Below are positions 1 through 13,120 of a stretch of DNA of 64,000 nucleotides, piece by piece. How positions within the stretch are numbered: position 1 is the stretch's first letter; every line of letters begins with the position of its first letter. The DNA is taken from positions 1-64,000 of the forward strand of contig JAHHDT010000007.1 of the NCBI GenBank assembly GCA_019739225.1. The letters are read 5' to 3'. The position numbers and the translations under genes were made by a program. The notes under the pieces were generated by a model. It was given only the letters and a program-made list of their open reading frames with translations, was not told the origin of the DNA and did no database searches. The stretch is from Aquamicrobium sp. (GTDB lineage: Bacteria; Pseudomonadota; Alphaproteobacteria; Rhizobiales; Rhizobiaceae).

Positions 1-778
1 CCTTGATTGAGGCGATGTAGTCGGGGTCCTGCACGCGCTCGCTGGCCAGGCATGCCGCGCGGATCCAGGCGACGGTCGGGCCGCCGATGCCCAGTTTGGG
101 ATAGTGCCGGTAGATGTCGACGTTGCGTGCGTGGCGCTCCGGATCGCTGGTCAGCACATTGCCTTCAAAAGGCGGGTTCTCGTCGCGCTTGCCGTGCCCC
201 AGATACATCGTGCCGAGCCCCAACCCGTAGAGGAACGACGAAAGACGCAGCGTGCCACGCATCGTAAGCGGCTGGCCTGCAAATTCCAGCAACGGAGCGC
301 TGAGAACCATGCGCTGCACCCGGTTGGCCAAAGTGGGCGCGGCCAGCAGTGCCACCAGAGCGCCGGTCGAATGGGCCAGCATGAAGTACGGCCCGCGGCA
401 ATCGGGCAGAACGATTTCCTCGAAGAAGACGCCGACGTCACCCACATAGTCCATGAAGCTGTCGACATAGCCACGCTGCGGGTTGCGGATCAGTCGTTCC
501 GAGCCGCCCTGGCCGCGCAGGTCGAAGATCGCGACGCCAAGGCCGCGGGCGGAAAGGTCGCGGATCGTCTCGAAATATTTCTCGATGCACTCGTTGCGCC
601 CAGTCTGGATGACTACCGTGCCCTTGAGCGGGCGGCCTTCGGCTGCAAAACGCGCATAGCGCAGGCGCTTGCCATCGCACGTGGTGATGAACCCGGCATG
701 CGCATTGGCGGGCACCGGGTTGCCCGGCGTCTCGTAGAGAAGATCCTGCATGGATTGTTCGTCCTGCGGCGGGTTCAT
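1..778 (-). CDS. alpha/beta hydrolase (lysophospholipase-like), 3' end outside window
   Basis: The frame stays open from ATG at 778 to the left edge (about 259 residues), so the C-terminus is missing. The protein has the serine-hydrolase layout of the monoglyceride lipase/lysophospholipase L2 group. An early strand ending in a GRNECIEKY-like oxyanion-hole region is followed by a DLRGQGGS segment and then the nucleophile elbow AHSTG (GxSxG type, first Gly replaced by Ala). The catalytic His would lie in the missing part. No signal peptide is seen, so a cytosolic or peripheral enzyme acting on lysophospholipid or another ester is inferred. Substrate is not predictable. It is transcribed away from hsp20. 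Confidence 0.8.
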   Translation of the reverse strand, partial: MNPPQDEQSMQDLLYETPGNPVPANAHAGFITTCDGKRLRYARFAAEGRPLKGTVVIQTGRNECIEKYFETIRDLSARGLGVAIFDLRGQGGSERLIRNPQRGYVDSFMDYVGDVGVFFEEIVLPDCRGPYFMLAHSTGALVALLAAPTLANRVQRMVLSAPLLEFAGQPLTMRGTLRLSSFLYGLGLGTMYLGHGKRDENPPFEGNVLTSDPERHARNVDIYRHYPKLGIGGPTVAWIRAACLASERVQDPDYIASIK

Positions 779-1190
779 AGCTGCCGTGATAGGAAGCGGC
801 TCAATGAAATGCAAAGGGATTCAGGCCGTTTCGCCGACGTCGAACGTGGAAAGGCCGGAAGAGCCCACTGTGGACTGCTTCCGGCCTCCTGACGAACCGG
901 GAGGAAGGGACGATACACCCGGGTCGGCATCGGTGACGGAGAAGTCTTTTCGTCCGTCGATCCGTAGTCTCGAGATGAAATCTAGCAGCAGGCGCCTGAA
1001 CCCGATCCGAAGGGGCGGTTCATCTGGCGTTCATCAAAGGCGGCATGTCGGGGACTTGAAACCGGACTGCGTCAAACCCAAATCCTGAGCGTGGCCGCCA
1101 ATCAAAGGGGCCACTGGTCGTGGGAGATGCCGAAACGGATCTTCGCTGCATGACCATACGCAAACATGTTGCTCAAAGGAGAACAGACCC
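779..1190. other. 412-bp gap between hydrolase and hsp20
   Basis: No convincing protein gene. The left part (779-1050) holds the hydrolase promoter and shows nothing I can name. The right part holds the heat-shock promoter and RNA thermometer described separately. Small ORFs here lack Shine-Dalgarno sites and family features. Confidence 0.6.
1055..1083 (+). promoter_or_regulatory. candidate RpoH (sigma-32) promoter of hsp20
   Basis: CTTGAA at 1055-1060 and CCCAAAT at 1077-1083 are separated by 16 bp. This resembles the CTTG / CCcAT-type boxes of alphaproteobacterial sigma-32 promoters. A start near 1090 would put the 5' end exactly at the first hairpin of the thermometer. This is inference from pattern only. 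Confidence 0.45.
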
Positions 1191-1196
1191 ATGCGT
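1091..1196 (+). promoter_or_regulatory. ROSE-type RNA thermometer in hsp20 leader
   Basis: Three consecutive hairpins can be drawn. Hairpin I is GTGGCC (1091-1096) with GGCCAC (1109-1114). Hairpin II is 1115-1122 with 1149-1156. Hairpin III closes with ACGCA (1158-1162) against TGCGT (1192-1196, overlapping the start codon). Inside III, GTTGCTC (1168-1174) pairs with GAGAAC (1179-1184), leaving G1171 bulged. The bulged G inside a U-U/Y-G-C-U motif opposite the Shine-Dalgarno is the hallmark of ROSE elements before rhizobial small heat-shock genes. Heat would melt hairpin III and free the AAAGGAG site. Confidence 0.75.
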
Positions 1197-1655
1197 CATG
1201 TTGATTTTTCGCCGCTCTATCGTTCCACCGTCGGCTTCGATCGCCTCTTCACGATGCTCGATTCGCTTGCGCAGCCCGATAACGGCCAGACCTACCCGCC
1301 CTACAACATCGAGCGCACCGGCGAAGACGCTTATCGCATCTCGATGGCCGTTGCAGGCTTCTCGGAAGACGAGATTTCGATCGAGGCACACCGCAACGTG
1401 CTGACCGTGAAGGGCGAGAAGACCGAGGAGCAGACCGAGAGCTCGGAGTTCCTGCATCGCGGCATCGCCGCGCGCGCCTTCGAGCGCCGCTTCCAGCTTG
1501 CCGACCACGTCGAGGTCCAGGGTGCCGCGCTCAAGAACGGCCTTCTGCACATCGAGCTGAAGCGCAACATCCCCGAGGAGATGAAGCCGCGCCGGATCGC
1601 GATTGCCTCCGCTCCGGCGAAGGCCAAGCAGATCGAGGCCCAGGCTTCGAAATAA
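1191..1655 (+). CDS. small heat shock protein, Hsp20/IbpA family
   Basis: ATP-independent holdase chaperone of 154 residues, the usual size. The N-terminal MRHVDFSPLYRSTVGFDRLF is typical of rhizobial class A sHsps. An alpha-crystallin domain of about 90 residues follows (roughly 35-130), with the conserved A/GF..DEI and the LTVKG strand, then the AAR..FERRFQLAD block, and the C-terminal region contains an I-A-I type anchor. The start is fixed by AAAGGAG at 1175-1181. Translation is predicted to be heat-controlled by the leader hairpins and transcription by a sigma-32-like promoter. A strong terminator follows, so it is monocistronic. Confidence 0.95.
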   Translation: MRHVDFSPLYRSTVGFDRLFTMLDSLAQPDNGQTYPPYNIERTGEDAYRISMAVAGFSEDEISIEAHRNVLTVKGEKTEEQTESSEFLHRGIAARAFERRFQLADHVEVQGAALKNGLLHIELKRNIPEEMKPRRIAIASAPAKAKQIEAQASK

Positions 1656-1678
1656 GTCCTTCCAGGTTGGACATTGAA

Positions 1679-1706
1679 GCGGCGCCTTCGGGCGCCGCTT
1701 TTTTTT
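1679..1706 (+). terminator. intrinsic terminator of hsp20
   Basis: GCGGCGCC, TTCG loop, GGCGCCGC, then eight T residues (1699-1706): a textbook Rho-independent terminator with a stable UUCG tetraloop, 23 bp after the hsp20 stop. Confidence 0.95.
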
Positions 1707-1712
1707 GCGACT

Positions 1713-2762
1713 TTACGCGATCAGGTCGCCCAGACGGTCCACTTCGTCTGCGCTGGTGGCGAAGCTGGTGACGAAGCGGCACAGGGTCTCGTCGCTGCCG
1801 ATCTTGCCGGCAAAGCCATGCGGAGCGTGCCAAGGGTAGAAGGCCGCGCCCTGGGCCTTCAACACTTCGACCACTGAAAGCGGCATGATCGGAAACACTT
1901 CGTTGGCCTGAGGGTCCCATCCAAGCCGCGCGCGCGATGACGCCCTGATATGATCGGCCAGCCTTGCGGCCATCGCGTTCGCGTGGCGCGCGGTTTCCAG
2001 CCATAGGCCGTCCTCGAAATAGGCTTCGAACTGCGCGGCGATGAACCGCGATTTGGAGAAGAGCTGGGCGGCGCGCTTGCGCACGAACGGAAACGCCTGC
2101 GCCTTCTTCGGATCGAGAAAGACGACCGCTTCCGCGCACCAGCAGCCATTCTTGGTGCCGCCGAAGGAAACGATGTCGACGCCCTGTTTCCAGGTCATTT
2201 CCGCGGGCGACGTGTCGAGCGCCACGAGGCCGTTGGCGAAGCGCGCGCCGTCCATATGCAGCGGCAGTCCGTGCTTTCGTGCGACCTGTGAAACTGCCGC
2301 GATGTCTGCAAGCTGATAAACGGTGCCAATTTCCGTCGTCTGCGTGATCGAGACCGCAGCCGGCTGTCCGGCATGAACGAATTCCGGCGGATAGCGGCCG
2401 ATCTCGTGCTCCAGCGCTGCCGGATCCATCCGACCCAGCGGCCCATCCACCGGGCACAACCGACCGCCGCCGGTCAGGTATTCCGGCGCGCCGCCCTCAT
2501 CGGCGATCATGTGCGCCTCGCGGTGGCAGAACGCGACGCCGCCGGGCCTTGCGACGGCGGCCATCGACAGCGAATTCGCAGCCGTGCCGGTCGCGACGAA
2601 GAACACCGCCACTTCGCGTTCGAAGATTTCGCTGAAGGTCTGCTCGACCTGCCGGTCGAGATCGCTCGATCCATAGGCCGAGGCGAAGCCGGCGGAATGC
2701 CGCGTCAGATTTCCCGCAATTCGGGGATGGACGCCGGCCCAGTTATCGGAGGCAAAGAACAT
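1713..2762 (-). CDS. low-specificity threonine aldolase (beta-eliminating lyase family)
   Basis: PLP enzyme of 349 residues expected to split L-threonine or allo-threonine into glycine and acetaldehyde. It shows the fold-type I signature HMDGARFANG (Asp171 and Arg174) and the Schiff-base lysine in SFGGTKNG (Lys204). The early SDN and RHSAGFASAYG segments fit the LtaE/GlyI family. Full length, with no signal peptide. It converges on hsp20, and the hsp20 terminator lies just beyond its stop. No operon partner is evident. Threonine aldolase is the best call, and phenylserine aldolase is a close family alternative. Confidence 0.9.
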   Translation of the reverse strand: MFFASDNWAGVHPRIAGNLTRHSAGFASAYGSSDLDRQVEQTFSEIFEREVAVFFVATGTAANSLSMAAVARPGGVAFCHREAHMIADEGGAPEYLTGGGRLCPVDGPLGRMDPAALEHEIGRYPPEFVHAGQPAAVSITQTTEIGTVYQLADIAAVSQVARKHGLPLHMDGARFANGLVALDTSPAEMTWKQGVDIVSFGGTKNGCWCAEAVVFLDPKKAQAFPFVRKRAAQLFSKSRFIAAQFEAYFEDGLWLETARHANAMAARLADHIRASSRARLGWDPQANEVFPIMPLSVVEVLKAQGAAFYPWHAPHGFAGKIGSDETLCRFVTSFATSADEVDRLGDLIA

Positions 2763-3280
2763 GAGATGATCCGGGGTGACAATGATGGGTGAGGCTGGCA
2801 GTGTGGACGAGATCGGGCCGGTTCGGCAAGGGACAGACCGGCGAAGCCGCCGGACCCAACGAAGGGCCGATCAGCGTGGTTTTCACCGGTTGTCGACTGG
2901 AACGGTCGCAAACATCGGTCTAGGCGCAACAAAATTTCGCATCCAGCCGCAATTTTTTGCACATCCGTCTTGTCTGTGATTAAGCTTTGTGGCATATGGA
3001 ATTTAGGACAGTATTGCTGTCTTATTTAACGCGCGCTTGAACGGCCGGGTTTGGGGTATGATGACCGCAAATCCGGTTTTCGATGCGGGCGGTTTCGGAT
3101 GGGCCGGAGTCCGCGCGAGCAGCTCCGGCTTCGTTCGCCAAGGGAGGCAAAGCCGCAAGCGGCACGGCCTTCCTGACGGCCTTTCGCAAGATATGCCGAC
3201 AGAATGCCGGAAGTGCGCAACCGATGTGCCTGCCGGATCGTACCGACCGCCCCAAAAGGGCTACTCTGGAGGAAAAGGCG
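2763..3280. other. 518-bp divergent region between threonine aldolase and gltB
   Basis: No supported gene. The last 350 bp carry an A/T-rich stretch (about 2930-3030) in otherwise GC-rich DNA and the inverted repeat at 3004-3024. The gltB frame is open back to 3083, but the first good ribosome site is at 3268-3278, so 3083-3280 is treated as leader. Confidence 0.5.
3004..3024. promoter_or_regulatory. inverted repeat upstream of gltB, candidate operator
   Basis: TTA-n-GACAG, 5-bp spacer, CTGTC-n-TA, centred at 3014 in an A/T-rich patch about 260 bp before the gltB start. The arms match perfectly over GACAG/CTGTC and again at the flanking TA pairs. The owner is unknown. An Lrp-type regulator is a guess based only on Lrp control of gltBD in Escherichia coli. 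Confidence 0.4.
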
Positions 3281-8008
<4,728 letters not shown>

Positions 8009-8076
8009 GCAGGAAGAACGACATTGCTGCGTCTGGAGGCGGTCCGACTGGCCGCTTTCCGAGGCTGGAGGTAAGA

Positions 8077-9534
8077 ATGGGCAAGGTAACAGGATTTCTC
8101 GAGATCGACCGGCAGGTGCACAAGTACCAGCCGGCTTCCGACCGCATCAGGCATTTCAGGGAATTCACCCTGCCGATGTCGAATCAGGAAGTCGAGAAAC
8201 AGGCCGCCAGGTGCATGGATTGCGGCATTCCGTTCTGCCATGGGCCGACCGGCTGTCCGGTGCACAACCAGATCCCGGACTGGAACGACCTTGTCTACAA
8301 TGGCGACTGGGATGGTGCGATCCGCAACCTGCATTCGACCAACAACTTCCCCGAATGGACCGGCCGCATCTGCCCGGCACCGTGCGAGGAGGCCTGCACG
8401 CTCAACCTCGAGGACATCCCTGTCGCGATCAAGACCGTGGAGCAGGCGATCGCCGACAAGGCGTACGAGCAGGGCCACATCCGCCCGATGCCGGCCGCAA
8501 GCCAGACCGGCAAGAAGATCGCGATCATCGGTTCAGGCCCTGCCGGCATGGCTGCCGCGCAGCAGCTTGGCCGCGTCGGTCACGAGGTCCATGTCTTCGA
8601 GCGCGAGTCGAAGCCGGGCGGGCTGATGCGCTACGGCATCCCCGATTTCAAGATCGAGAAGCATTATGTCGATGCGCGTGTGAAGCAGATGGAAGGCGAG
8701 GGCGTCACCTTCCACTGCGGCGTCAATGTCGGCGTCGACAAGAAGGTCTCCGAACTGCTGGCCGAACACGACGCCGTGCTCTATTGCGGCGGTTCCGAGA
8801 CGCCGCGCCCGGCCGGCATTCCCGGTACTGAGTTCATCGGCGTGCATGACGCCATGCCCTATCTGGTTCAGCAGAACCGGCGCGTGGGCGGCGAAGACAT
8901 CCAGTCGGTCGCCTGGGCCGCCGAGCCGATCGTTGCCGGGGGCAAGCATGTCGTCGTCGTCGGCGGCGGCGATACGGCCTCGGACTGCGTCGGCACGGCG
9001 TTCCGCCAGGGCGCGGTGCGGGTGACGCAGCTCGACATTCGCCCGCAGCCGCCGGAGAAGGAAGACAAGCTGACCGTCTGGCCCTACTGGGCGACCAAGA
9101 TGCGCACATCGTCCAGCCAGGCGGAGGGCGCCCAGCGCGAGTTCCAGGTCGCGACGCTCGAGTTCATCGGCGACGAGGACGGCGTGCTGACCGGCGTCAA
9201 GTGCTGCGAGGTGGACGAGAGGCGCAAGCCGGTCGCCGGCACGGAATTCGTCATCCGCGCCGATCTCGCCTTCATCGCCATCGGCTTTGCCGGCCCGATC
9301 GGCGGTGGCGTGACGAAGGAACTGGACGGCCAGATGGTGCTTAATGTGGATGCACGGCGCTCGACCAACGTGGTCGCAAACGATCGCGATTATCGCACCA
9401 GCGTCGACCGGCTGTTTGCCGCCGGCGACGTGCGGCGCGGTCAATCGCTCGTGGTCTGGGCGATCCGCGAGGGCCGTCAGGCCGCGCATGCCATCGACAA
9501 GTTCCTTATGGGCGAGACCGTACTGCCGCGCTAA
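8077..9534 (+). CDS. gltD: glutamate synthase small subunit
   Basis: 485-residue FAD/NADPH partner of GltB that feeds electrons to the large subunit. N-terminal iron-sulfur cysteines are visible (Cys46, 49, 54, 60 in the CMDCGIPFCHGPTGC segment and a second set in RICPAPCEEACT). Two Rossmann folds follow, the FAD site IIGSGPAGMAAA near residue 150 and the NADPH site VVVGGGDTASD near 295. The C-terminal AAGDVRRGQSLVVWAI motif is typical of the GltD/DPD family. The start at 8077 has a GGAGG site. It is the second gene of the gltBD operon, and its stop lies 4 bp from the convergent neighbour. Confidence 0.97.
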   Translation: MGKVTGFLEIDRQVHKYQPASDRIRHFREFTLPMSNQEVEKQAARCMDCGIPFCHGPTGCPVHNQIPDWNDLVYNGDWDGAIRNLHSTNNFPEWTGRICPAPCEEACTLNLEDIPVAIKTVEQAIADKAYEQGHIRPMPAASQTGKKIAIIGSGPAGMAAAQQLGRVGHEVHVFERESKPGGLMRYGIPDFKIEKHYVDARVKQMEGEGVTFHCGVNVGVDKKVSELLAEHDAVLYCGGSETPRPAGIPGTEFIGVHDAMPYLVQQNRRVGGEDIQSVAWAAEPIVAGGKHVVVVGGGDTASDCVGTAFRQGAVRVTQLDIRPQPPEKEDKLTVWPYWATKMRTSSSQAEGAQREFQVATLEFIGDEDGVLTGVKCCEVDERRKPVAGTEFVIRADLAFIAIGFAGPIGGGVTKELDGQMVLNVDARRSTNVVANDRDYRTSVDRLFAAGDVRRGQSLVVWAIREGRQAAHAIDKFLMGETVLPR

Positions 9535-9538
9535 CGCG

Positions 9539-10786
9539 CTACGGCGTTATCGCCGTGGTGCTTTGGCGGTCCGGCTCACCGGCCGCGGCGCCCGGCCGCC
9601 TGATCTCGAAATCGTCCGCGCGGCCCGGCGTGGCTGCCGGGGCTATCCCTTCGCGGGAGAGGCGCTGGGCCGGCGTCCTCCCCTCGGCTGCGGGCCGCGA
9701 GAACGAGGCGCCAAGCAGTTGGCTGTTGCTGTCGGCGCCCAAATCATCCAGCGCCGTCGGTGCGGTGCGGTCGATGACTGCCGGCGTATCGCCGTCAGGC
9801 GAGGGCCCGCCCAGCAAGCCGCCGCCATCGAGCCCGGGCGTTCCCGGTGTTGCCGAGCCTGTCTCGAACAGGCGGTTGAGCGGCTTTTCGGCATAGAATG
9901 CGATCTTGCGGCGCCCGTCGCGGGTCACGTTGATCCCGTCGCTGGAGCGAAGCTGGGCCGGCTGGCCGTTCATGTCGGGGCCGTTGGTTGCGAACGCGCC
10001 GCTTTCGTCGACGAAACCGTCCCACACATCGACATATTCGCCACCCGCATCGGTGACGAGACGCCGGTAGATGTCGTTGAAAGCCAGCATGTCGGACGAC
10101 ATGGCACCCGGCCGGAAGGGCAGGTTGCCCACCCATATCAGCGGCAGGTCCTTGTCCCTGACCGCCTTGATGAGCGCGGTCGCGCGACGCTCGTATTCCT
10201 TGAGCCAAGCCTCGGAGCGCGGCTGCTCGCGATTGCCGTCCACCCGCATCTGCTGGCGGTCGTTTGAACCGATCATGACGACCACGGCGTCCGGCTTTTC
10301 TTCGTCGATCAGCGTGCTGATACTGCCAGGCCAATCGTAGTAGTCGTCCCGGACCAGGCCAGAGGAACCGTTGGTGCGGTTGACGATCACGACGTCGGCG
10401 TTCTGTTCGTAGGCAGACGCAAGCCCGTCTGCCAGTCCGCCGCCGAGAAAGTCGCCGACGACCAGCACGCGGCTTGCGTCTTCCGCCTTCTCTATCGCCG
10501 GAACAACCGGCGCTGCCGGGGCCGGCTGGCTGCGCCGCGTCGCGGGTGGTGCGCGGCGCTGGGTTTCCGCAGGCGGGGCGACGACGCGGTCGCGGCGCTG
10601 CGGTTCCCTCTCACCGCGTGAGAACAGGAACCGCAATATGCCGCCTCCCGACCGCCGCTCGCCGACTTCCTGTGCATGGGCGACGCCGAACACCTGGCCG
10701 CTGCCAGCCGGCACCAGCAGCGTCAGCGTCAGCGCAACGCAGAAAAGGCGAAGACCATGGCCGAGCGAGAGAGGCGGTGTGCGCAT
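9539..10786 (-). CDS. periplasmic SGNH-fold protein, DUF459 family, degenerate active site
   Basis: 415 residues with an N-terminal signal sequence or anchor (about 10-39, cleavage after AHA likely). A Pro/Arg-rich linker (about 55-100) leads to an SGNH-hydrolase-like domain. Block I reads VVGDFLGGGLADGL, so the usual GDSL serine is Phe113. Block III keeps GSND (Asn175). Block V reads SSDGINVT, where the usual DxxH histidine is Asn. A classical Ser-His esterase mechanism is therefore doubtful. DUF459 proteins sit in the periplasm and are suspected envelope acyl- or peptidoglycan-related factors. It lies 12 bp downstream of a lytic transglycosylase on the same strand, which supports an envelope role. 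Confidence 0.8.
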   Translation of the reverse strand: MRTPPLSLGHGLRLFCVALTLTLLVPAGSGQVFGVAHAQEVGERRSGGGILRFLFSRGEREPQRRDRVVAPPAETQRRAPPATRRSQPAPAAPVVPAIEKAEDASRVLVVGDFLGGGLADGLASAYEQNADVVIVNRTNGSSGLVRDDYYDWPGSISTLIDEEKPDAVVVMIGSNDRQQMRVDGNREQPRSEAWLKEYERRATALIKAVRDKDLPLIWVGNLPFRPGAMSSDMLAFNDIYRRLVTDAGGEYVDVWDGFVDESGAFATNGPDMNGQPAQLRSSDGINVTRDGRRKIAFYAEKPLNRLFETGSATPGTPGLDGGGLLGGPSPDGDTPAVIDRTAPTALDDLGADSNSQLLGASFSRPAAEGRTPAQRLSREGIAPAATPGRADDFEIRRPGAAAGEPDRQSTTAITP

Positions 10787-10798
10787 GGATACTCCGGT

Positions 10799-12028
10799 TT
10801 ATTGACCGCGTAGTCGCATCAGCAGCTCCTTGCTCGGGTGTCCGTCGGGCGAGATGCCCATGCGACCCTGCAAGGCCTTGATCGCGTCGCGCGAGGCGGG
10901 GCCGATCCTGCCATCGATTTCGCCGTCGTAATAGCCGTGCGCGGAAAGCTTCTTCTGCAGCTCCTGGGTTTCGTTGAAGCTGAGGCGGGTGAAGGGGCGG
11001 TTCCAGTCGCGCGAAAGCTGGCCATGTCCCGCGATCTGGTCGGCGAGAAGGCCGACGGCGAGCGCGTAGCGGTCCGAGTTGTTGTAGCGCTTGAGCATGT
11101 TGAAGTTGTGCAGCACGAGGAAGGCGGGTCCGTCGCGCCCTTCGAGCACCTTCAGCTCTGCCTGGTCGTTTGCGCGGGGGTATGCCTGACCATTGGCACG
11201 AACCACGCCGATGGCCTGCCATTGCGCCAGCGTCATCCTGCCTGACGGGAACTTGCGCCCTTGCGGCAGCACAACTTCGTAACCCCATGCATGGCCCGGG
11301 CGCCAGCCGTTCTGGCGCAGCAGGTTTGCGGCCGAGCCCAGCGCATCGGGAACGGAGTTCCAGATGTCGCGCTTGCCGTTACCGTCCATGTCGACCGCCC
11401 ATGTCTGATAGCTGGTCGGAATGAACTGGGTGTGCCCCATCGCGCCTGCCCAGGACCCGGTGAGATGGCTCACGTCCACGTCGCCGTTCTGGAGGATCTT
11501 CAACGCTGCGATCAATTGCGAGCGCGCGAATTTCTGGCGCCTGCGGTCCGCATAGGCAAGCGTCGACAGCGAGCGCACGATGTTACGCACGATGCGCGGG
11601 TTGTTCAGCGCCTCGCCGTAGCGCGATTCAATCGACCAGATCGCCAGCACGACGTGCCGGTCGACACCGAAGCGCTGCTCCACGGCATCCAGCGTGCGGC
11701 GGTGCTGCTGGGCCATCCGGCGGCCGTTGCCGACGGATTCGTCGGTGATCTGATTGTCGAAATACTGCCAGACAGGCGCGTTGAATTCCGGCTGGTTGCT
11801 CGCGAGTTCCAGCACCTCCGGGTCGGGCGACGTGACGCCGGCGAAGGCACGGTCGAAGATCGCGCCGGAAACGCCGCTGCTGGTGGCCGTCGCGCGGAAC
11901 TGGCCGACCCAGCGCTGGAACTGAGCGTCGGCAAAAGCCGGCGTCGCCTGCGCGGCTGCTGCCAGCGCGATCGCCACGCCAGCGGCCCTGAAAAATGATG
12001 AGAAGCGTCGTGCCGCCGTCTTGGCCAT
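10799..12028 (-). CDS. lytic murein transglycosylase, MltB/SltB family with PG-binding domain
   Basis: Periplasmic enzyme that cleaves glycan strands and forms 1,6-anhydromuramic ends. The signal peptide ends near ATPAFA. The MltB-type catalytic domain (about 35-330) has the catalytic Glu134 in SIESRYG and the GAMGHTQFIPTSY segment typical of SLT family 3. A C-terminal PG_binding_1 domain carries the DGRIGPASRDAIKALQ motif. I chose ATG at 12028 because GGAG lies 8 bp upstream. A longer reading from 12055 is open but lacks a ribosome site. It is probably cotranscribed with the DUF459 protein 12 bp downstream. Confidence 0.9.
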   Translation of the reverse strand: MAKTAARRFSSFFRAAGVAIALAAAAQATPAFADAQFQRWVGQFRATATSSGVSGAIFDRAFAGVTSPDPEVLELASNQPEFNAPVWQYFDNQITDESVGNGRRMAQQHRRTLDAVEQRFGVDRHVVLAIWSIESRYGEALNNPRIVRNIVRSLSTLAYADRRRQKFARSQLIAALKILQNGDVDVSHLTGSWAGAMGHTQFIPTSYQTWAVDMDGNGKRDIWNSVPDALGSAANLLRQNGWRPGHAWGYEVVLPQGRKFPSGRMTLAQWQAIGVVRANGQAYPRANDQAELKVLEGRDGPAFLVLHNFNMLKRYNNSDRYALAVGLLADQIAGHGQLSRDWNRPFTRLSFNETQELQKKLSAHGYYDGEIDGRIGPASRDAIKALQGRMGISPDGHPSKELLMRLRGQ

Positions 12029-12234
12029 CTGCATGTCTCCAATTGCGTGTTGCATTCAGGGAACCATTCATCGACCATTCGGGTTAGGAAAAAGTTTACC
12101 ATAGGCATTTTCGAAGGCCTACAGCGACAGGCATGGCACTCCCCGCAGCACAAGCGATTCAATAAACTTCAATCTCGGCATGAAAATGTCTCGGCGGGAC
12201 AGTGTCACCGCCCTCAAAACGGAACAGAGCGCAG

Positions 12235-13116
12235 ATGAGAGAAGTAAGAAAAGCCGTCTTTCCCGTCGCCGGACTGGGGACCCGTTTCCTGCCCGCCACC
12301 AAGGCGGTGCCCAAGGAAATGCTGACCGTCGTCGATCGCCCGGTCATCCAGTACGTGGTCGATGAGGCGCGCGAGGCGGGCATCGAGCATTTCATCTTCG
12401 TCACCGGTCGTAACAAGACCGTTATCGAGGATCATTTCGACATCCAGTTCGAGCTCTACGACACACTCGAACAGAGGGGAAAGCTCGACCAGCTCGAGAA
12501 GCTCCGCGCTCTGCAGCCCAAGCCGGGACAGACGAGCTATACGCGACAGCAGGTGCCGATGGGCCTCGGGCACGCCGTCTGGTGCGCCCGCGACCTCGTC
12601 GGCAACGAGCCGTTCGCGCTCTTGCTGCCCGACATGATCATGCAATCGGAAACGAGCTGCCTGAAGGGCATGGTCGAGCTTTACGGGCACACCGGCGACA
12701 ACATCATCGCCGTACAGGAATGCGACCCGGAAGAGGCGCACAAATACGGCATCGTCGGCAAGGGGGCCGAAGCGCATACGGGATTCGAGATCACGGAAAT
12801 GGTCGAGAAGCCGGCGAAGGGCACCGCGCCGTCGAATTTCTACATCAATGGTCGCTATATCCTGCAGCCGGAAATCTTCGACATTCTAGAGCATCAGGAG
12901 CGCGGCGCCGGTGGCGAGATCCAGCTTACCGACGCCATGAAGAAGCTTGGCGAACAGCAGAAGCTGTTCGGCTACCACTATCAGGGCGAGACCTACGATT
13001 GCGGATCTCCCGAAGGCTTCGTGGAGGCAAACATCGCCTTCGCGTTCCAGCGCGGCAATCTGCGCGATGTGGTGGTCGACGTGGTGGAGCGGTTGCGCGG
13101 CAAGCAGGGCGGCTGA
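12235..13116 (+). CDS. galU: UTP-glucose-1-phosphate uridylyltransferase
   Basis: 293 residues; makes UDP-glucose for polysaccharide and lipid sugar synthesis. The N-terminal nucleotidyltransferase motif [20 protein letters not shown] is intact, followed by [11 protein letters not shown] and the ITEMVEKP and GEIQLTDAM blocks typical of bacterial GalU/ExoN. The start at 12235 gives the usual MxxVRKAVFP beginning. An in-frame GTG at 12202 would add 11 unconserved residues. It is monocistronic and convergent with the beta-barrel gene 4 bp away. Confidence 0.95.
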   Translation: MREVRKAVFPVAGLGTRFLPATKAVPKEMLTVVDRPVIQYVVDEAREAGIEHFIFVTGRNKTVIEDHFDIQFELYDTLEQRGKLDQLEKLRALQPKPGQTSYTRQQVPMGLGHAVWCARDLVGNEPFALLLPDMIMQSETSCLKGMVELYGHTGDNIIAVQECDPEEAHKYGIVGKGAEAHTGFEITEMVEKPAKGTAPSNFYINGRYILQPEIFDILEHQERGAGGEIQLTDAMKKLGEQQKLFGYHYQGETYDCGSPEGFVEANIAFAFQRGNLRDVVVDVVERLRGKQGG

Positions 13117-13120
13117 GAAT

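Noticed and set aside
104-892. 262-codon plus-strand frame at the left edge
   Set aside because: Opposite to the alpha/beta hydrolase, which has catalytic motifs; the plus frame has none.
8533-9489. Long antisense frame within gltD
   Set aside because: Same codon-bias shadow; gltD is unmistakable.
12128-12146. TGGCAC...GC resembling a sigma-54 promoter before galU
   Set aside because: The GG-to-GC spacing is two bases too short for sigma-54 and no TTGC follows.
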